From Bacteroidales bacterium (GTDB lineage: Bacteria > Bacteroidota > Bacteroidia > Bacteroidales > F082): a stretch of 64,000 nucleotides of DNA. Below are positions 17,119-27,476 of the stretch, in pieces (the first letter of the stretch is position 1; each line of letters begins with the position of its first letter). The DNA lies in the NCBI GenBank assembly GCA_023229135.1, contig JALNZT010000017.1, positions 1 through 64,000 of the forward strand, written 5' to 3'. The notes below the pieces were generated by a model. It worked only from the letters and a program-made list of their open reading frames with translations, searched no databases and had not been told where the DNA came from. Both the position numbers and the translations under genes were made by a program.

Positions 17119-17922
17119 TTAGAATATCTTAGCTACTTTCATTGCATTTCCTTGCGAAAATAAATAGTAGTTTGAGTTTACTTCCTGATAAAATTCTACT
17201 GCCAACACATTCACAACCGACACATCCGCAGAAATAGTAGGAGAACCGGGCAATGTGCTAACAACACTAATCAAACCAGTTGCAGCATTTACAGGTAAAT
17301 AGCCTGAATCTTGCACATCTGTCAAGCCATTTGTAGTACCGTCTTTTGGCTCATAAACTCCGGTAGTACTGTTATATTCAAAGTCAGACAAAACAGCAAT
17401 AGCATTGATGATTTTGAAGTGAGTAGCTCCAGCAGGAATATACATTCTATCCAAAGGATTAAACGAAGGAATATCCAAAGTTGAACTATCTCTCGCAGGT
17501 GTTGGAGTTATGGTATAAGGAGCGTTAAAAGCACCATTAAGAGAAGTGAATTTGTTAAACTCAAACCCTTCTAAGTACTGAGGTGCAACCGTTACCAAAA
17601 TTGCTCTTTGCCCTCTTGCCTCCGAACCATCTTCCAGATTGATTCTTTTCATTATTGCGGTTATCCTTCCAGTAACTTGGCTATCTCCATTGTTACGAAT
17701 TAAACCTGCAATACTTGTTCTTAGGGATTTACCTGCAATTGCACTTCCGCCAAATTCGTTCATATTCTCACGAGTACGAACAAAGGCTGGATCTGATGCA
17801 ATTTGTTCAGATGATGGACCTCCTTTTAAACCTGCAAAGTAGCCATCATTACCTTTAATTTTGAAGTGTCTAACTTCTCCGAGTGTTCCGACATATTTTA
17901 TATGTCCTTTTTGTCTTGCCAT
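17119..17922 (-). CDS. conserved hypothetical protein of Bacteroidota, 267 residues
   Basis: The protein begins MARQKGHIKYVGTLGEVRHF and has the conserved-looking segment GPSSEQIASDPAFVRTRENM, then GSAIAGKSLRTSI. I recognise this as a recurrent uncharacterised Bacteroidota family, usually of about 260-280 residues, but no function is known to me. There is no signal peptide, and the middle part (about 150-250) is rich in short beta-strand-like stretches. The gene is transcribed away from the nuclease gene at 18004 and ends at a clear terminator. The family often occurs in accessory regions, which fits its place at the edge of the island. Confidence 0.75.
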   Translation of the reverse strand: MARQKGHIKYVGTLGEVRHFKIKGNDGYFAGLKGGPSSEQIASDPAFVRTRENMNEFGGSAIAGKSLRTSIAGLIRNNGDSQVTGRITAIMKRINLEDGSEARGQRAILVTVAPQYLEGFEFNKFTSLNGAFNAPYTITPTPARDSSTLDIPSFNPLDRMYIPAGATHFKIINAIAVLSDFEYNSTTGVYEPKDGTTNGLTDVQDSGYLPVNAATGLISVVSTLPGSPTISADVSVVNVLAVEFYQEVNSNYYLFSQGNAMKVAKIF

Positions 17923-18003
17923 AGCTATGGGTATTTTATGTTAAAAATTTATTGTAAATTTACGACATAAATAGCTGTAATTCAATTACTTAAATAGTGC
18001 AAT

Positions 18004-18498
18004 ATGAAGCAATTAGATGTAAAGAGTCAGACCATAATCAAAACCAACTACGAAATAGTAAAAGTTGTAGATGGTGACGGTATAATCGCAAAGAATATAA
18101 TCTCAAATAAAGAGGAAGAAATACGTTTTTATGGCATTGATGCACCAGAGTTGACACCTTGCAAGAAACTAAAGCAGGACGAAAGAGAAACCCATTTATC
18201 AGGTAGATTCTTGATTGAGCTTGCACACCAGTCTTATGAATTTTTAAGAACTAAGGCAAAGATTGGAAAGCAGATTACATTAATTCAAGAAGTAGGCAAC
18301 GAGCAAGACCCATACGGCAGAACTTTGGCTTATGTGGTATTGCCTAACGGCAACACCTTAAACGAAATAATGGTCAAGAACGGCTTTGCAAAGCCTTATG
18401 ATAAACTTTATTGCTCCGAACTACCCAAGTATCAAGAACTCAATTTGAAGGCTAAAGCAAAGAAAAAAGGCTTATATTTGCTCGTAGATAGGTTCTAA
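18004..18498 (+). CDS. thermonuclease / staphylococcal nuclease homologue
   Basis: This 164-residue protein has the SNase fold signatures VVDGDGI (about residues 21-27), RFYGIDAPEL (about 41-50, carrying the catalytic Arg and Asp) and EQDPYGRTLAYV (about 98-109), followed by AKPY and a C-terminal helix. It should hydrolyse DNA or RNA in a calcium-dependent way. No signal peptide is visible, which is unusual for secreted members, so it is probably cytoplasmic. It stands divergent to the 267-residue gene with an A+T rich gap of 81 bp, and may be island cargo used in nucleic acid degradation. Confidence 0.9.
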   Translation: MKQLDVKSQTIIKTNYEIVKVVDGDGIIAKNIISNKEEEIRFYGIDAPELTPCKKLKQDERETHLSGRFLIELAHQSYEFLRTKAKIGKQITLIQEVGNEQDPYGRTLAYVVLPNGNTLNEIMVKNGFAKPYDKLYCSELPKYQELNLKAKAKKKGLYLLVDRF

Positions 18499-18756
18499 TT
18501 CAACAAAGGCATTTTCTCTTATTTGCCACCAATTTTACAGTTTTTGTTGCCTATTTGTTGCCCAATCTACATAAATCATTGATTATCAAGTAAAGTTACT
18601 TTTTGTATTGGGAAGTGATGCTTGATTTTTCTGGCTATAGTTTCCTGAAATTGATCTATCATGGAAAGAAATAGGTATTGCTTTGAACGTATACTTTACT
18701 AACTTTAGTCCGATAAATGGAATAATTCAACTACTGAAAAATTAGCATTATCCCCC

Positions 18757-21700
18757 TCACCTATTCTTATTCAACTCACCCGGTGCTTCGCCAAAAAGTT
18801 CTTTGTAAGATCGGTAAAAATAGGTTCGGTTATTAAATCCACACATAAAGACGATATCGCTGATACTGTATTTGTCTTCGAGGATCATTTCGCGTGCTTT
18901 GTTGAGGCGGAAATGTTTGATAAGGCCGTGAGGCGTCATGCCGGTGAGTGCTTTTATTTTGCGATAGAGCTGTGCCTTGCTCAACGCCAGTTCATCAGCA
19001 AGTTTGTCAGCATTTAGCTCCTCACTAAAATATTTTTCTCCAATAAAATCAAAAGCCTTATCGAGCAGTTTACGGTCGCGCTCCGAAAGATGCTGTTCTA
19101 CCTCTTCTGAACGTTTTTCGATATTTTCTTTAAAGCCACTGGTTAATAATTCCCTGATATGCAGCAGTTTATCTATGCTTAGGTAAAGGTGTTTCGGATG
19201 AAATGGTTTAGTGATATAACTATCGGCTCCGGTTTCTAAGCCTTCAATAAGCTGTTCATTAGCCGCCCTGGCTGTAAGTAAAACAACGGGAATATGGCTG
19301 GTAGCTACATCTTCTTTAATTGCACGGCACAATTCAAGCCCGCCCATCACAGGCATCATCACATCACTCACCACCAAATCAACGCGTTTTTGCTTGAGCA
19401 CATCCAGCGCTTTTTGGCCGTTAGTAGCAGAGATGATTTCATAGTGTGAAGATAATAATTCCTTGAGCAGTTGCAGCAACTGCCTATCGTCTTCTACAAC
19501 TAAAACGCGGTATTTGTTATTGCTTCGCGCTGTTTTGGCAGCTGTGTTATTTTGCTCTAACACATAATCCTGTTGCTGAAAAAACTCTTCGGCAATGCTT
19601 TCGCGAAACCGCTCGTTGAGACTTAAAAGTGATTTTGTATCCTGCCTTTTGTCTTTTAAATCGGCATTTTCAAGTGGCAAGCTTACCGTGAAAGTGGTGC
19701 CGATATTCACTTTGCTTTCAACTGAAATTTTTCCCTTGTGCAAAGCTACTAAACTATGTGCGTAAGCCAGGCCAATTCCGGAGCTTTTGGGTGCGTTAAT
19801 TTTGTCGCTGCCTTCGGGATTGTGATGAAAATACCGCTCAAAGATATGCGGCAGAATATCGGGTGGAATGCCGGTTCCGGTATCCTGAATATCAATAATA
19901 ACGGATGTTTTAGTGGATTTTAGACGCACAGCGACAGCACCACCTGAAGGGGTATATTTTATGGCATTGCTAAGCAGGTTTAACAGGATACGTTCAATTT
20001 TATCGCCGTCAAAAGCCGTTAAAATTTCCGATTCTTCGGGTTCAAAAGTTAACTCCAACTCTTTTTCGGTGGCATAATGCGTAAACACCTCTATAATGCC
20101 TTCTATAAAACCTACTAAATCTCCGGACTTTAGTTTTATTTTCTCTCGCCCTGTATCCAGTTTTTGGAATGCCAACAGCTCATCAATCATGTGTTGAAGT
20201 CTTCTGGCGTTAGCATACACATTGCGAATCATAGCATATTGGCCGTGTTCGCCATCAATTTTTTCCAACAGCGTAGCTGCCGAAGCAAAAATGAGCGTTA
20301 AAGGCGTGCGAAATTCATGGGCGAGATTGGTGAAAAACTCAAACTTATATTGATTTAACTCTTTCTCCTTTTTACGGTTAAATGCTTCAAGGGCAAGTGA
20401 ATGACGTTTTTTAATACGATTTGATTGGTAGCGATAAATCAAATAAATCAACAGCAAAAAGAGCAAGCTATATACCACGAAAGCAGCGTAAGTGAGATAA
20501 AATGGCGGCCTGATAATTATGGAAACAGAACGGATATCGTCCGACCAAAATCCGTCTTCGTTGGTGGCCCTGATCAATAGTTTGTAGCGACCAAAAGGTA
20601 CGTTGGTGAAGTTAGCCGTGCGTTGTGTGCCGGTTTCTACCCAGTCCACATTAAAATTTTCAAGTTTATAAGCGAAGTTATTCTTGGCTGCATTCCTATA
20701 ATTCAGTGTTGTAAATTCCACGCCGAAAAAGTTTTGATCGTAGCTGAGCTGTATCTCGTCTGTGAAATCGAGGCTTTCCAAAAGTATTCCACTTTCGTCG
20801 CCGGGTTCAATTTTCTTATTGAAAAGCAAGAAAGCGGTAAGTAAAACATTCGGATTGGACGCGGAAATTTGAATATCCTGCGGATAAAACCAGTCGATAC
20901 CATTAATTCCACCAAAATAAACTTTCCCAATAGAGGTTTGATGAAACGCTGCACCGTCAGTGTATTCATTGTTAAGCAGTCCATCGCCCCGGTTGTAGTT
21001 TATAAAACGCGACTCATTTTTTAAGTAGCGACTCAGGCCTTTGTTGGTACTCATCCAAATATCGCCTTGCTTATCTTCTATAATGGAATGTATTGTGTGA
21101 TTGGGCAGGCCATCCGACTCACTAAAATGTCTGAATCGTATTTCGGGCTGTGAAAGATTGGCCACATTGAGGCCGCCACTAGTACCAACCCATAACTGTT
21201 TGTCTGTGCCAATCTTCAGACTCAGCACATCAGAATTACTTAAACCGGCTACTGTATCAGAATCTTGTTTAAAGTATTGTATTTCACGTGTTAAGGTGTT
21301 GTAGCGATGCAGTCCGGCCATGCGAGCGCCTATCCACAAAATATTTGGTTTTTCTTCCCGAATGGCAAAAACCACATTGCTGCGTAAATCCTGCGGCCCG
21401 CCATTCCCGGGCAGATGCTGATGATTTTTTAAGGTATAACGTTCATTTTTATAATCTAAAGTTAGGCCATAAACCCCGCTCCCACTTGTGCCAAGCCAAA
21501 CGCTGCCATAAACATCAACGCAGATAGTATAAACTGAGCTGAAATCTAATTTTTCAGCACCTGGAAAATCGTTAGGGAAATGGCTGACTTTGGCAGTTTT
21601 TGGATTAAGCACATCGATTCCTTGTCCGTCAATGCCGATCCAAATATTTCCATGCAAGTCCTCTGCCAGCGAAAGCACAGCATCATTTGAAAGGCCGTTT

Positions 21701-22935
21701 TCGGTATTATAAACCTGCGTCGGATCGCCATTTGCAGGAATTTTATTGAGCCCGCCGCCTCTTGTTCCAACCCACAAATTTCCCTTACTGTCTTCATAAA
21801 CCGCCCGAACTATTTTATGATTCAGTTGGCGTGCCTCGGGCAGACCTTTACCTATATTATAGAAAGGTTTAGGTTGCATATTTGCCTGAAAAACGCCTTC
21901 ACCATCAGTACCAATCCAAAGCATTTCGCCAGTTTTGAGGATAGACCATATTTTTACCTTTTTACCTGACAGCAGCGGAATATTATTATTGAGCGATTGT
22001 AAATCATAGCTTTCATCCATCGCCATTTTTAATAGCTTGCCGTCGTCAGTGCCAAGTAATAAACTGTTATTTTCGGCATCCGCAAAAAGTGCTGTAACCG
22101 GTGATGGGAATGCATCTTCCTGAATTAATTCTACTTTTTTGGTGCTTAAATTTACAAGCCGGATTCCACCATCTAAGCATGGAATTGCAAGGTAAGCCTG
22201 GTCGTTTAACTCAAAAAACCAGTTGAGGGTGGAGCTACTACTCTCAGGGCTTGCTTTGCGACTTATGGCAAATTGATCGACGAAGCTGCCGTTTTCGTCT
22301 AAAACAGATAACTGAAAATCATCGTGTAGGATATACATCTGATTAGCAATAGCATATAACCCAATTACCGTTTTCTGCCGCTCATCCGGCATGCTCGGAA
22401 TTTGAAGCCGGGTGAAATCAGAATCAGCCGGTGAAAAGCGATAAATCCCCACACCATAAATGGCAAGCCAGGTGTTTCCAGTAGGGTCGATGGCCGCACG
22501 CAAACTATTCTCACGCGAATACTTTGGCTCATTGTGCGCAAACCAACTCTGAAAGCGGTTTGTAGCGTAATCGTAGCGATTTATTCCGCGCTCTGTAACA
22601 ATCCAAAGCCCGTTGCTGCTGTCCTCCAGCATTTTCCAGATAATATTATTGCTCAGACGATTAGGTAGCAGCATATCAGGATAATGTTGCACGATATTAT
22701 TGCCGTCGTACTGATTGAGGCCATCCCAAGTGCCAAACCACATAAAACCCCTGGAATCTTTAAAAATGCTATTCACAGCGCTGTTGGACAAACCATCTGC
22801 ATTGGCAATCTGACGAACTTGCCAGAAATTTTCTGCTTTTTGCCCAAAAGCAAAATTCGCCACAAACAGCATCACCAATAATCCTGTATATAGAATCTTC
22901 TTTTCTGGCTTTCTCAAATAGCAAGTTTTTGTCAT
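18757..22935 (-). CDS. hybrid two-component system regulator (HTCS) of the PUL
   Basis: This 1392-residue one-protein signalling system has a signal anchor (about residues 13-31), a periplasmic two-component propeller sensor made of many repeats of the form GLSNxxVxxxxxDxxGxxWxGT, a Y_Y_Y domain (about 745-805) and a transmembrane helix (about 812-834). The kinase HisKA domain has its phospho-His in LAHEFRTPL (about 873), with HATPase motifs NAIKYTPSGG and DTGTGIPP. The receiver has its phospho-Asp in SDVMMP (about 1191), and a C-terminal AraC-type DNA-binding domain covers about 1285-1392. HTCS proteins bind an oligosaccharide in the periplasm and activate the adjacent PUL. It is divergent to the PUL operon that starts at 23121, which it presumably controls. 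Confidence 0.96.
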   Translation of the reverse strand: MTKTCYLRKPEKKILYTGLLVMLFVANFAFGQKAENFWQVRQIANADGLSNSAVNSIFKDSRGFMWFGTWDGLNQYDGNNIVQHYPDMLLPNRLSNNIIWKMLEDSSNGLWIVTERGINRYDYATNRFQSWFAHNEPKYSRENSLRAAIDPTGNTWLAIYGVGIYRFSPADSDFTRLQIPSMPDERQKTVIGLYAIANQMYILHDDFQLSVLDENGSFVDQFAISRKASPESSSSTLNWFFELNDQAYLAIPCLDGGIRLVNLSTKKVELIQEDAFPSPVTALFADAENNSLLLGTDDGKLLKMAMDESYDLQSLNNNIPLLSGKKVKIWSILKTGEMLWIGTDGEGVFQANMQPKPFYNIGKGLPEARQLNHKIVRAVYEDSKGNLWVGTRGGGLNKIPANGDPTQVYNTENGLSNDAVLSLAEDLHGNIWIGIDGQGIDVLNPKTAKVSHFPNDFPGAEKLDFSSVYTICVDVYGSVWLGTSGSGVYGLTLDYKNERYTLKNHQHLPGNGGPQDLRSNVVFAIREEKPNILWIGARMAGLHRYNTLTREIQYFKQDSDTVAGLSNSDVLSLKIGTDKQLWVGTSGGLNVANLSQPEIRFRHFSESDGLPNHTIHSIIEDKQGDIWMSTNKGLSRYLKNESRFINYNRGDGLLNNEYTDGAAFHQTSIGKVYFGGINGIDWFYPQDIQISASNPNVLLTAFLLFNKKIEPGDESGILLESLDFTDEIQLSYDQNFFGVEFTTLNYRNAAKNNFAYKLENFNVDWVETGTQRTANFTNVPFGRYKLLIRATNEDGFWSDDIRSVSIIIRPPFYLTYAAFVVYSLLFLLLIYLIYRYQSNRIKKRHSLALEAFNRKKEKELNQYKFEFFTNLAHEFRTPLTLIFASAATLLEKIDGEHGQYAMIRNVYANARRLQHMIDELLAFQKLDTGREKIKLKSGDLVGFIEGIIEVFTHYATEKELELTFEPEESEILTAFDGDKIERILLNLLSNAIKYTPSGGAVAVRLKSTKTSVIIDIQDTGTGIPPDILPHIFERYFHHNPEGSDKINAPKSSGIGLAYAHSLVALHKGKISVESKVNIGTTFTVSLPLENADLKDKRQDTKSLLSLNERFRESIAEEFFQQQDYVLEQNNTAAKTARSNNKYRVLVVEDDRQLLQLLKELLSSHYEIISATNGQKALDVLKQKRVDLVVSDVMMPVMGGLELCRAIKEDVATSHIPVVLLTARAANEQLIEGLETGADSYITKPFHPKHLYLSIDKLLHIRELLTSGFKENIEKRSEEVEQHLSERDRKLLDKAFDFIGEKYFSEELNADKLADELALSKAQLYRKIKALTGMTPHGLIKHFRLNKAREMILEDKYSISDIVFMCGFNNRTYFYRSYKELFGEAPGELNKNR

Positions 22936-23120
22936 ATTTTTCCAACAACAATTATGCTGTAAAATTAAGGTTTTTGTGCGACAGCTTTTTCATTCTGCCG
23001 GTTTAGCCCTTGTTTTTGTTTAAAAGAGGGCTAATTGCGAATACTGTTCATCTTTATGAGAACAGGATTGACAGAAGGGTGATTTTATTAAATTACTTTA
23101 GTGATTCAAAATTTACGCAG

Positions 23121-26100
23121 ATGATGAAGCCAAAAAACCTGTTATACGTTTCACTTTTTTTACTTATTGCTATTTTTGTAATTCCGCTCAAGGCACAACA
23201 AATTAGCATCTCGCGCATCAATGAAATGCCTGACATGCCGCAACCTTTCCTTATGCGCAATTGGAAAAAGGTGGCACAACTTTACGATTCAACAGTTTTT
23301 AACCAAGATTGGCAAGGTGAGTATTTGCCTGTTGTGTTTTTTAGGGATCAATCGGTTAATTATCCCGGTCAGCCATCTTTTGGGCTGCATACCACCATCG
23401 GCACGGTCAATCCCAATTCGGGCGAAGCCATTAATGTAATTCCCGCCGTGGTAGGCGCCAGCCTGGCCGGAATCGACAAATCGAACCAGTTTGGCCACAA
23501 CTGGGCTGCCATGTGCCAAGATTATTTCAACAAGCGCGAGGCCGAAAATATTTACCTCAACCACCCTTCATCCTCTTCAGGCAATGACTGGTGGTACGAA
23601 ACCATGCCCAATATTTTCTATTTGCAATTACGCTGGCTTTATCCTGAAATTGCTGTTTTTGATGAACAGCTCGAAACGATGGCTTCGCAATGGATGCGGG
23701 CGGTTTCCGGGATGGAAGCTTCGGCCACACCCTGGACAGTTCCTTATATGAATTACCGCGCCTGGAATATGTCAACGATGAGTCCGTTAGATGCCGGTGT
23801 GCCAGAACCTGAAGCCGCTGGTGCAATAGCCTGGATTTTGTATCAGACTTATAAAAGTACTGGAAAAGAGGAATATAGGATTGCAGCAGAGCTTTCCTTA
23901 GACTATCTCAATAGCCTGGAAACCAATCCTTCTTATGAGTTGCAGCTTCCTTATGGCGTTTATACTGCGGCACGTCTCAATGCCGAAAAAGGCAGTAATT
24001 ACAATATTGAGAAGATGATAAACTGGGTTTTTGACCGCGGCCCATTGCGCGGCTGGGGAACCATCGCCGGTAAATGGGGCGACTACGATTGCCACGGTTT
24101 AGTTGGCGAAGCCAATGATCAGGGCAACGATTACGCCTTTATGATGAACGGTTACCAGCAGGCCGCAGCACTTTTGCCTATGTTGCGCTATGATGACCGC
24201 TTTGCCACCGCCATCTCGAAATGGACTTTGAACCTGGCCAATGCTTCCCGGCTTTTTTATCCGGAATTTATGCCCGAAAACAGCCAGGACAATTTCGACT
24301 GGGCACAGCAAAATGATCCTAATTCGGTGATTGCTTATGAAGCCCTCAAAGAGAAAAAAAATGGTCAAAGTCCTTATGCCACAGGCGATGGTGTTGACGG
24401 CGGATGGTCGCAAACAAATTTGATGCTTTATGGAAGCTCGCATGTGGGCTACCTCGGATCGCTGATAGAAAAAACCAATGTTGAAGGCATTTTGCAACTC
24501 GATCTTTTAAAAACTGATTTTTACCACGACACGGCTTATCCCACCTATTTATATTATAATCCGTATGAAACAGCCAAAAGCGTTATACTGGAACTTCCAC
24601 AAGGGAATTATTCCGTTTATGATATGATTTCCAATGGGTTGATTGCACAAAATCAGTCGGGAAGTGCTGAACTGCTGCTACCTGCCAAAGCGGCTATAAT
24701 GCCGGTGATTATTCCTGCAGATGCTGTATTAACACAGCAAAAGCAAAGAACATTGGCCAATATGATTGTTATCGACTATAATAATGGAGTGCCGGTAAGT
24801 AATTTTCCACCACGGATTCGTGCGCTGATGGCAACTGATTCAGTAATTGAGATAAATCAAACTAACCGTGTTTATTGCACAGCAGAAGATATTGAATCTG
24901 AAAACCTGACTTACTTCTGGTGGATTGACGGGCAAGGTGTGGATGCTGCCACGCATTATGATTTTAGTGGAAATACAGAAAAAACCTACCTCATTTCCTG
25001 TAAAGTAACAGATGGTGAAGGTCTTTCGGATAGCACTTCAATCAGTGTTAAAGTTGTTGATAAAGTGGCTGTTGCGCCTGAAATTAAGCTTCTGAAAGCC
25101 CATCCGCGCAAGGCGAAACCAGGAGAAAGCGCTGAACTTACGGTCTTAGCCGAAGATGCCAATAATGATGAGCTGAGCTATGAGTGGACAGACCTTTTAG
25201 GCAATGAAATTGGTCTGGAAAGCAGCGTATTGTATCAGGTTTCGGAAAATTCCGGAGACTATTGGCTGTACTGCAAGGTGACGGACACAGACGGACTTTT
25301 TGACCGCGACAGCCTTCAAATTATGGTTAGAGCGCAGGAAATAGTGCCATCCGGCGATATAATTGCGCAATATTTGCTCGAAGGCAATGCCGATGACCAG
25401 AGCGTAAACCAGCTTGACGGAACACCAAACGGAGGTGTAAGTTGGGTGATTTTTGAAAACGATCCTAACACGCAAACTGCTTGTCTGAACGGAAGTACAG
25501 CAAATATCGTGCTGCCTGCCAGTCCGCTTTTTGACTTTACGGAAGCAATAAGCATCAGCCTGAGGTTTAAAATTGAAGCCGCCGGAGCTAATGAACAGTT
25601 TTTGGTGTCGCACGGAAGCTGGCAAAACCGTTATAAAATCAGCCTTAGCGACAACAGAATCAGGTTTACACTGAATACAACTGATGGCATTGTGGATTTG
25701 GATAGCGAAACAAAACCGGAAATTGGAACATGGTACAATTTGGCTGTGATTTATGATGGTGCTGATATGGAAATATGGCTTAATGGTGCTTTGGATGCTT
25801 TCACCAATCACAGCGGTGCTATCAGTTCGACGGTTTACCAGCCGGTTTTGGGACAGCAATTCCCGAGGACACCGGCCTACAACTTCAACGGCTGTCTCGA
25901 TAATGTGAGCTTTTACAATTATGCGCTTGACAGGGATCAGATTTTTGAAGCGCAATATGTTGGCATAGAATCTTATACGGTAAGCAATAAACCTCAAATT
26001 TCATTATTTCCCAATCCGTTAAGCGGAAAAGTGCTGTACCTAAAAATTTCCAATTTTACAGCGCAACCGATTTCGTTAAGCATCAGCGATGCAAAAGCAC

Positions 26101-26246
26101 AGCTAATTTATACTGAAACAATTGATCTACAGGCTAATAGCATGGCCAGAATAGATCTAAAAAAACCTTTACCAGCGGGGATATATTTTTGCACAATCAG
26201 CAGCTCCAAAGAAACGGCTATTAGCAAATTCATTTCCATTCATTGA
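23121..26246 (+). CDS. large T9SS-secreted protein with unrecognised (possibly glycosidase) domain plus LamG
   Basis: This is a protein of about 1041 residues from the ATG at 23121. An upstream in-frame ATG at 23010 would place the signal peptide 37 residues inside, so the later start is preferred. Order: signal peptide (LLYVSLFLLIAIFVIPLKAQ), an alpha-helical domain of about 550 residues with NDWWYETMPNIFYL, KWGDYDCHGLVGEA and TAYPTYLYYNPYE, two Ig/PKD-like domains, a LamG/concanavalin-like domain (LEGNADDQSVNQLDG...) and a C-terminal T9SS sorting domain (LFPNPLSGK to ISKFISIH). The large domain is shared with the lipoprotein at 28789. I cannot assign it to a CAZy family; an (alpha/alpha)-barrel glycan-active enzyme is inferred from fold-like features and context. 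It is the first gene of the PUL operon. Confidence 0.75.
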   Translation: MMKPKNLLYVSLFLLIAIFVIPLKAQQISISRINEMPDMPQPFLMRNWKKVAQLYDSTVFNQDWQGEYLPVVFFRDQSVNYPGQPSFGLHTTIGTVNPNSGEAINVIPAVVGASLAGIDKSNQFGHNWAAMCQDYFNKREAENIYLNHPSSSSGNDWWYETMPNIFYLQLRWLYPEIAVFDEQLETMASQWMRAVSGMEASATPWTVPYMNYRAWNMSTMSPLDAGVPEPEAAGAIAWILYQTYKSTGKEEYRIAAELSLDYLNSLETNPSYELQLPYGVYTAARLNAEKGSNYNIEKMINWVFDRGPLRGWGTIAGKWGDYDCHGLVGEANDQGNDYAFMMNGYQQAAALLPMLRYDDRFATAISKWTLNLANASRLFYPEFMPENSQDNFDWAQQNDPNSVIAYEALKEKKNGQSPYATGDGVDGGWSQTNLMLYGSSHVGYLGSLIEKTNVEGILQLDLLKTDFYHDTAYPTYLYYNPYETAKSVILELPQGNYSVYDMISNGLIAQNQSGSAELLLPAKAAIMPVIIPADAVLTQQKQRTLANMIVIDYNNGVPVSNFPPRIRALMATDSVIEINQTNRVYCTAEDIESENLTYFWWIDGQGVDAATHYDFSGNTEKTYLISCKVTDGEGLSDSTSISVKVVDKVAVAPEIKLLKAHPRKAKPGESAELTVLAEDANNDELSYEWTDLLGNEIGLESSVLYQVSENSGDYWLYCKVTDTDGLFDRDSLQIMVRAQEIVPSGDIIAQYLLEGNADDQSVNQLDGTPNGGVSWVIFENDPNTQTACLNGSTANIVLPASPLFDFTEAISISLRFKIEAAGANEQFLVSHGSWQNRYKISLSDNRIRFTLNTTDGIVDLDSETKPEIGTWYNLAVIYDGADMEIWLNGALDAFTNHSGAISSTVYQPVLGQQFPRTPAYNFNGCLDNVSFYNYALDRDQIFEAQYVGIESYTVSNKPQISLFPNPLSGKVLYLKISNFTAQPISLSISDAKAQLIYTETIDLQANSMARIDLKKPLPAGIYFCTISSSKETAISKFISIH

Positions 26247-26417
26247 AAACAGATTTTGTAACAAAAGGACTGAAAACATTGAAAATACTGCAATAAACAC
26301 TCAAAATGATAACCCACTACACCTTTTTGCAAACCCTGTTCACAACTTTAGCATGTATTGATCGTATTTTTACACATTCGATTGCAGAAAAAGTCAGTCA
26401 CTAAAAATCACTGAAAA

Positions 26418-27464
26418 ATGGATATCGCAAAACGATTTGAAAATAATCCTATTCTTCGGCCCGCCGACATCAAACCGAGCATGCCAGGCATGGAAATATT
26501 ATGCCTCTTAAACCCGGGTGCTTTTACTTTTGACAACAAGACCTGGTTGCTGTGCCGTGTTGCCGAACGCCCGCCACAAAAAGAAGGTACTATTCAGGTG
26601 CCGGTTTTCAATGATAAAGGAGAAACAGAAATACTGACTTTTCATTTGAGCGATCCTGATTTGGATGCCAGCGATCCGCGTGTTATCCTATATAAAGGTG
26701 TAAATTACCTGACTTCGCTTTCCCATCTGCGCCTTTTGTGCAGTGAGAATGGCGTAGATTTCTACGAACCCGAAGCCTATCCCCCACTTTTCGGGATGGG
26801 AAAACTGGAAACCTTTGGTATTGAAGATTGCCGCGTGACGCAACTTGAAGGCCGCTACCACCTTACTTATACGCAGGTTTCGTCTATTGCTGTTGGCGTA
26901 GGCCTGATGCAAACTTCTGATTGGCAGCATTTTGACCGGCAAGGGATGATTTTTCCGCCGCACAACAAAGACTGCGCCATTTTTGAGGAAAAAATCAATG
27001 GAAAATACTACGCTTTTCATCGGCCAAGCAGCCCCGAATTAGGAGGTAATTATATCTGGTTGGCCGAATCGCCCGATATGTTGCATTGGGGAAATCACCA
27101 ATGTGTGGCTATCACCCGACCCGGAATGTGGGACAATGTCCGCATTGGCGCAGGCGCTGCCCCCATAAAAACTGACAAAGGCTGGTTGGAAATCTATCAT
27201 GGTGCAAATACCGACAACCGTTATTGTTTAGGGGCTTTATTGCTCGATTTGGAAAATCCGGCAAAAGTAATCGCGCGTAGCCAACAGCCTATCATGGAAC
27301 CCATTATGGAATATGAAAAAACCGGATTTTTTGGCAATGTAATCTTCACCAATGGCCATATTGTGGATGGCGACGAGCTCACGATATACTACGGTGCCAG
27401 TGATGAAGTGATCTGCGGAGCTAAGCTATCTATCGCTCAAATCCTTGATTCACTGGACTTATAG
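26418..27464 (+). CDS. GH130 family beta-mannoside phosphorylase or hydrolase
   Basis: This 348-residue protein is a GH130-type five-bladed propeller enzyme. The catalytic Asp lies in GIEDCRVTQ (about residues 134-142), where most members have EDPR; the conserved WDNVRIGAGAAPI and GWLEIYHGA stretches follow, and the ending YYGASDEVICGA is typical. GH130 enzymes phosphorolyse or hydrolyse beta-1,4- or beta-1,2-mannosides. Which of these applies cannot be read by eye. There is no signal peptide, so it acts in the cytoplasm on imported oligosaccharide. It is followed 12 bases later by an MFS transporter that probably imports its substrate or product. Confidence 0.9.
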   Translation: MDIAKRFENNPILRPADIKPSMPGMEILCLLNPGAFTFDNKTWLLCRVAERPPQKEGTIQVPVFNDKGETEILTFHLSDPDLDASDPRVILYKGVNYLTSLSHLRLLCSENGVDFYEPEAYPPLFGMGKLETFGIEDCRVTQLEGRYHLTYTQVSSIAVGVGLMQTSDWQHFDRQGMIFPPHNKDCAIFEEKINGKYYAFHRPSSPELGGNYIWLAESPDMLHWGNHQCVAITRPGMWDNVRIGAGAAPIKTDKGWLEIYHGANTDNRYCLGALLLDLENPAKVIARSQQPIMEPIMEYEKTGFFGNVIFTNGHIVDGDELTIYYGASDEVICGAKLSIAQILDSLDL

Positions 27465-27476
27465 ACTATTTTTATA

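Noticed and set aside
18499..18756. Possible attachment site of an integrated element at the island edge
   Set aside because: TTGTTGCC-type short repeats are present, but no tRNA end, integrase gene or matching second copy was found in the window.
23010..23120. Upstream start for the first PUL gene
   Set aside because: It would put 37 residues in front of a standard signal peptide; the ATG at 23121 gives a normal N-terminus.
25197..25997. 266-residue minus-strand frame inside the T9SS protein gene
   Set aside because: It is antisense to a well-supported coding sequence with signal peptide, LamG and T9SS domains, and shows no protein features of its own.
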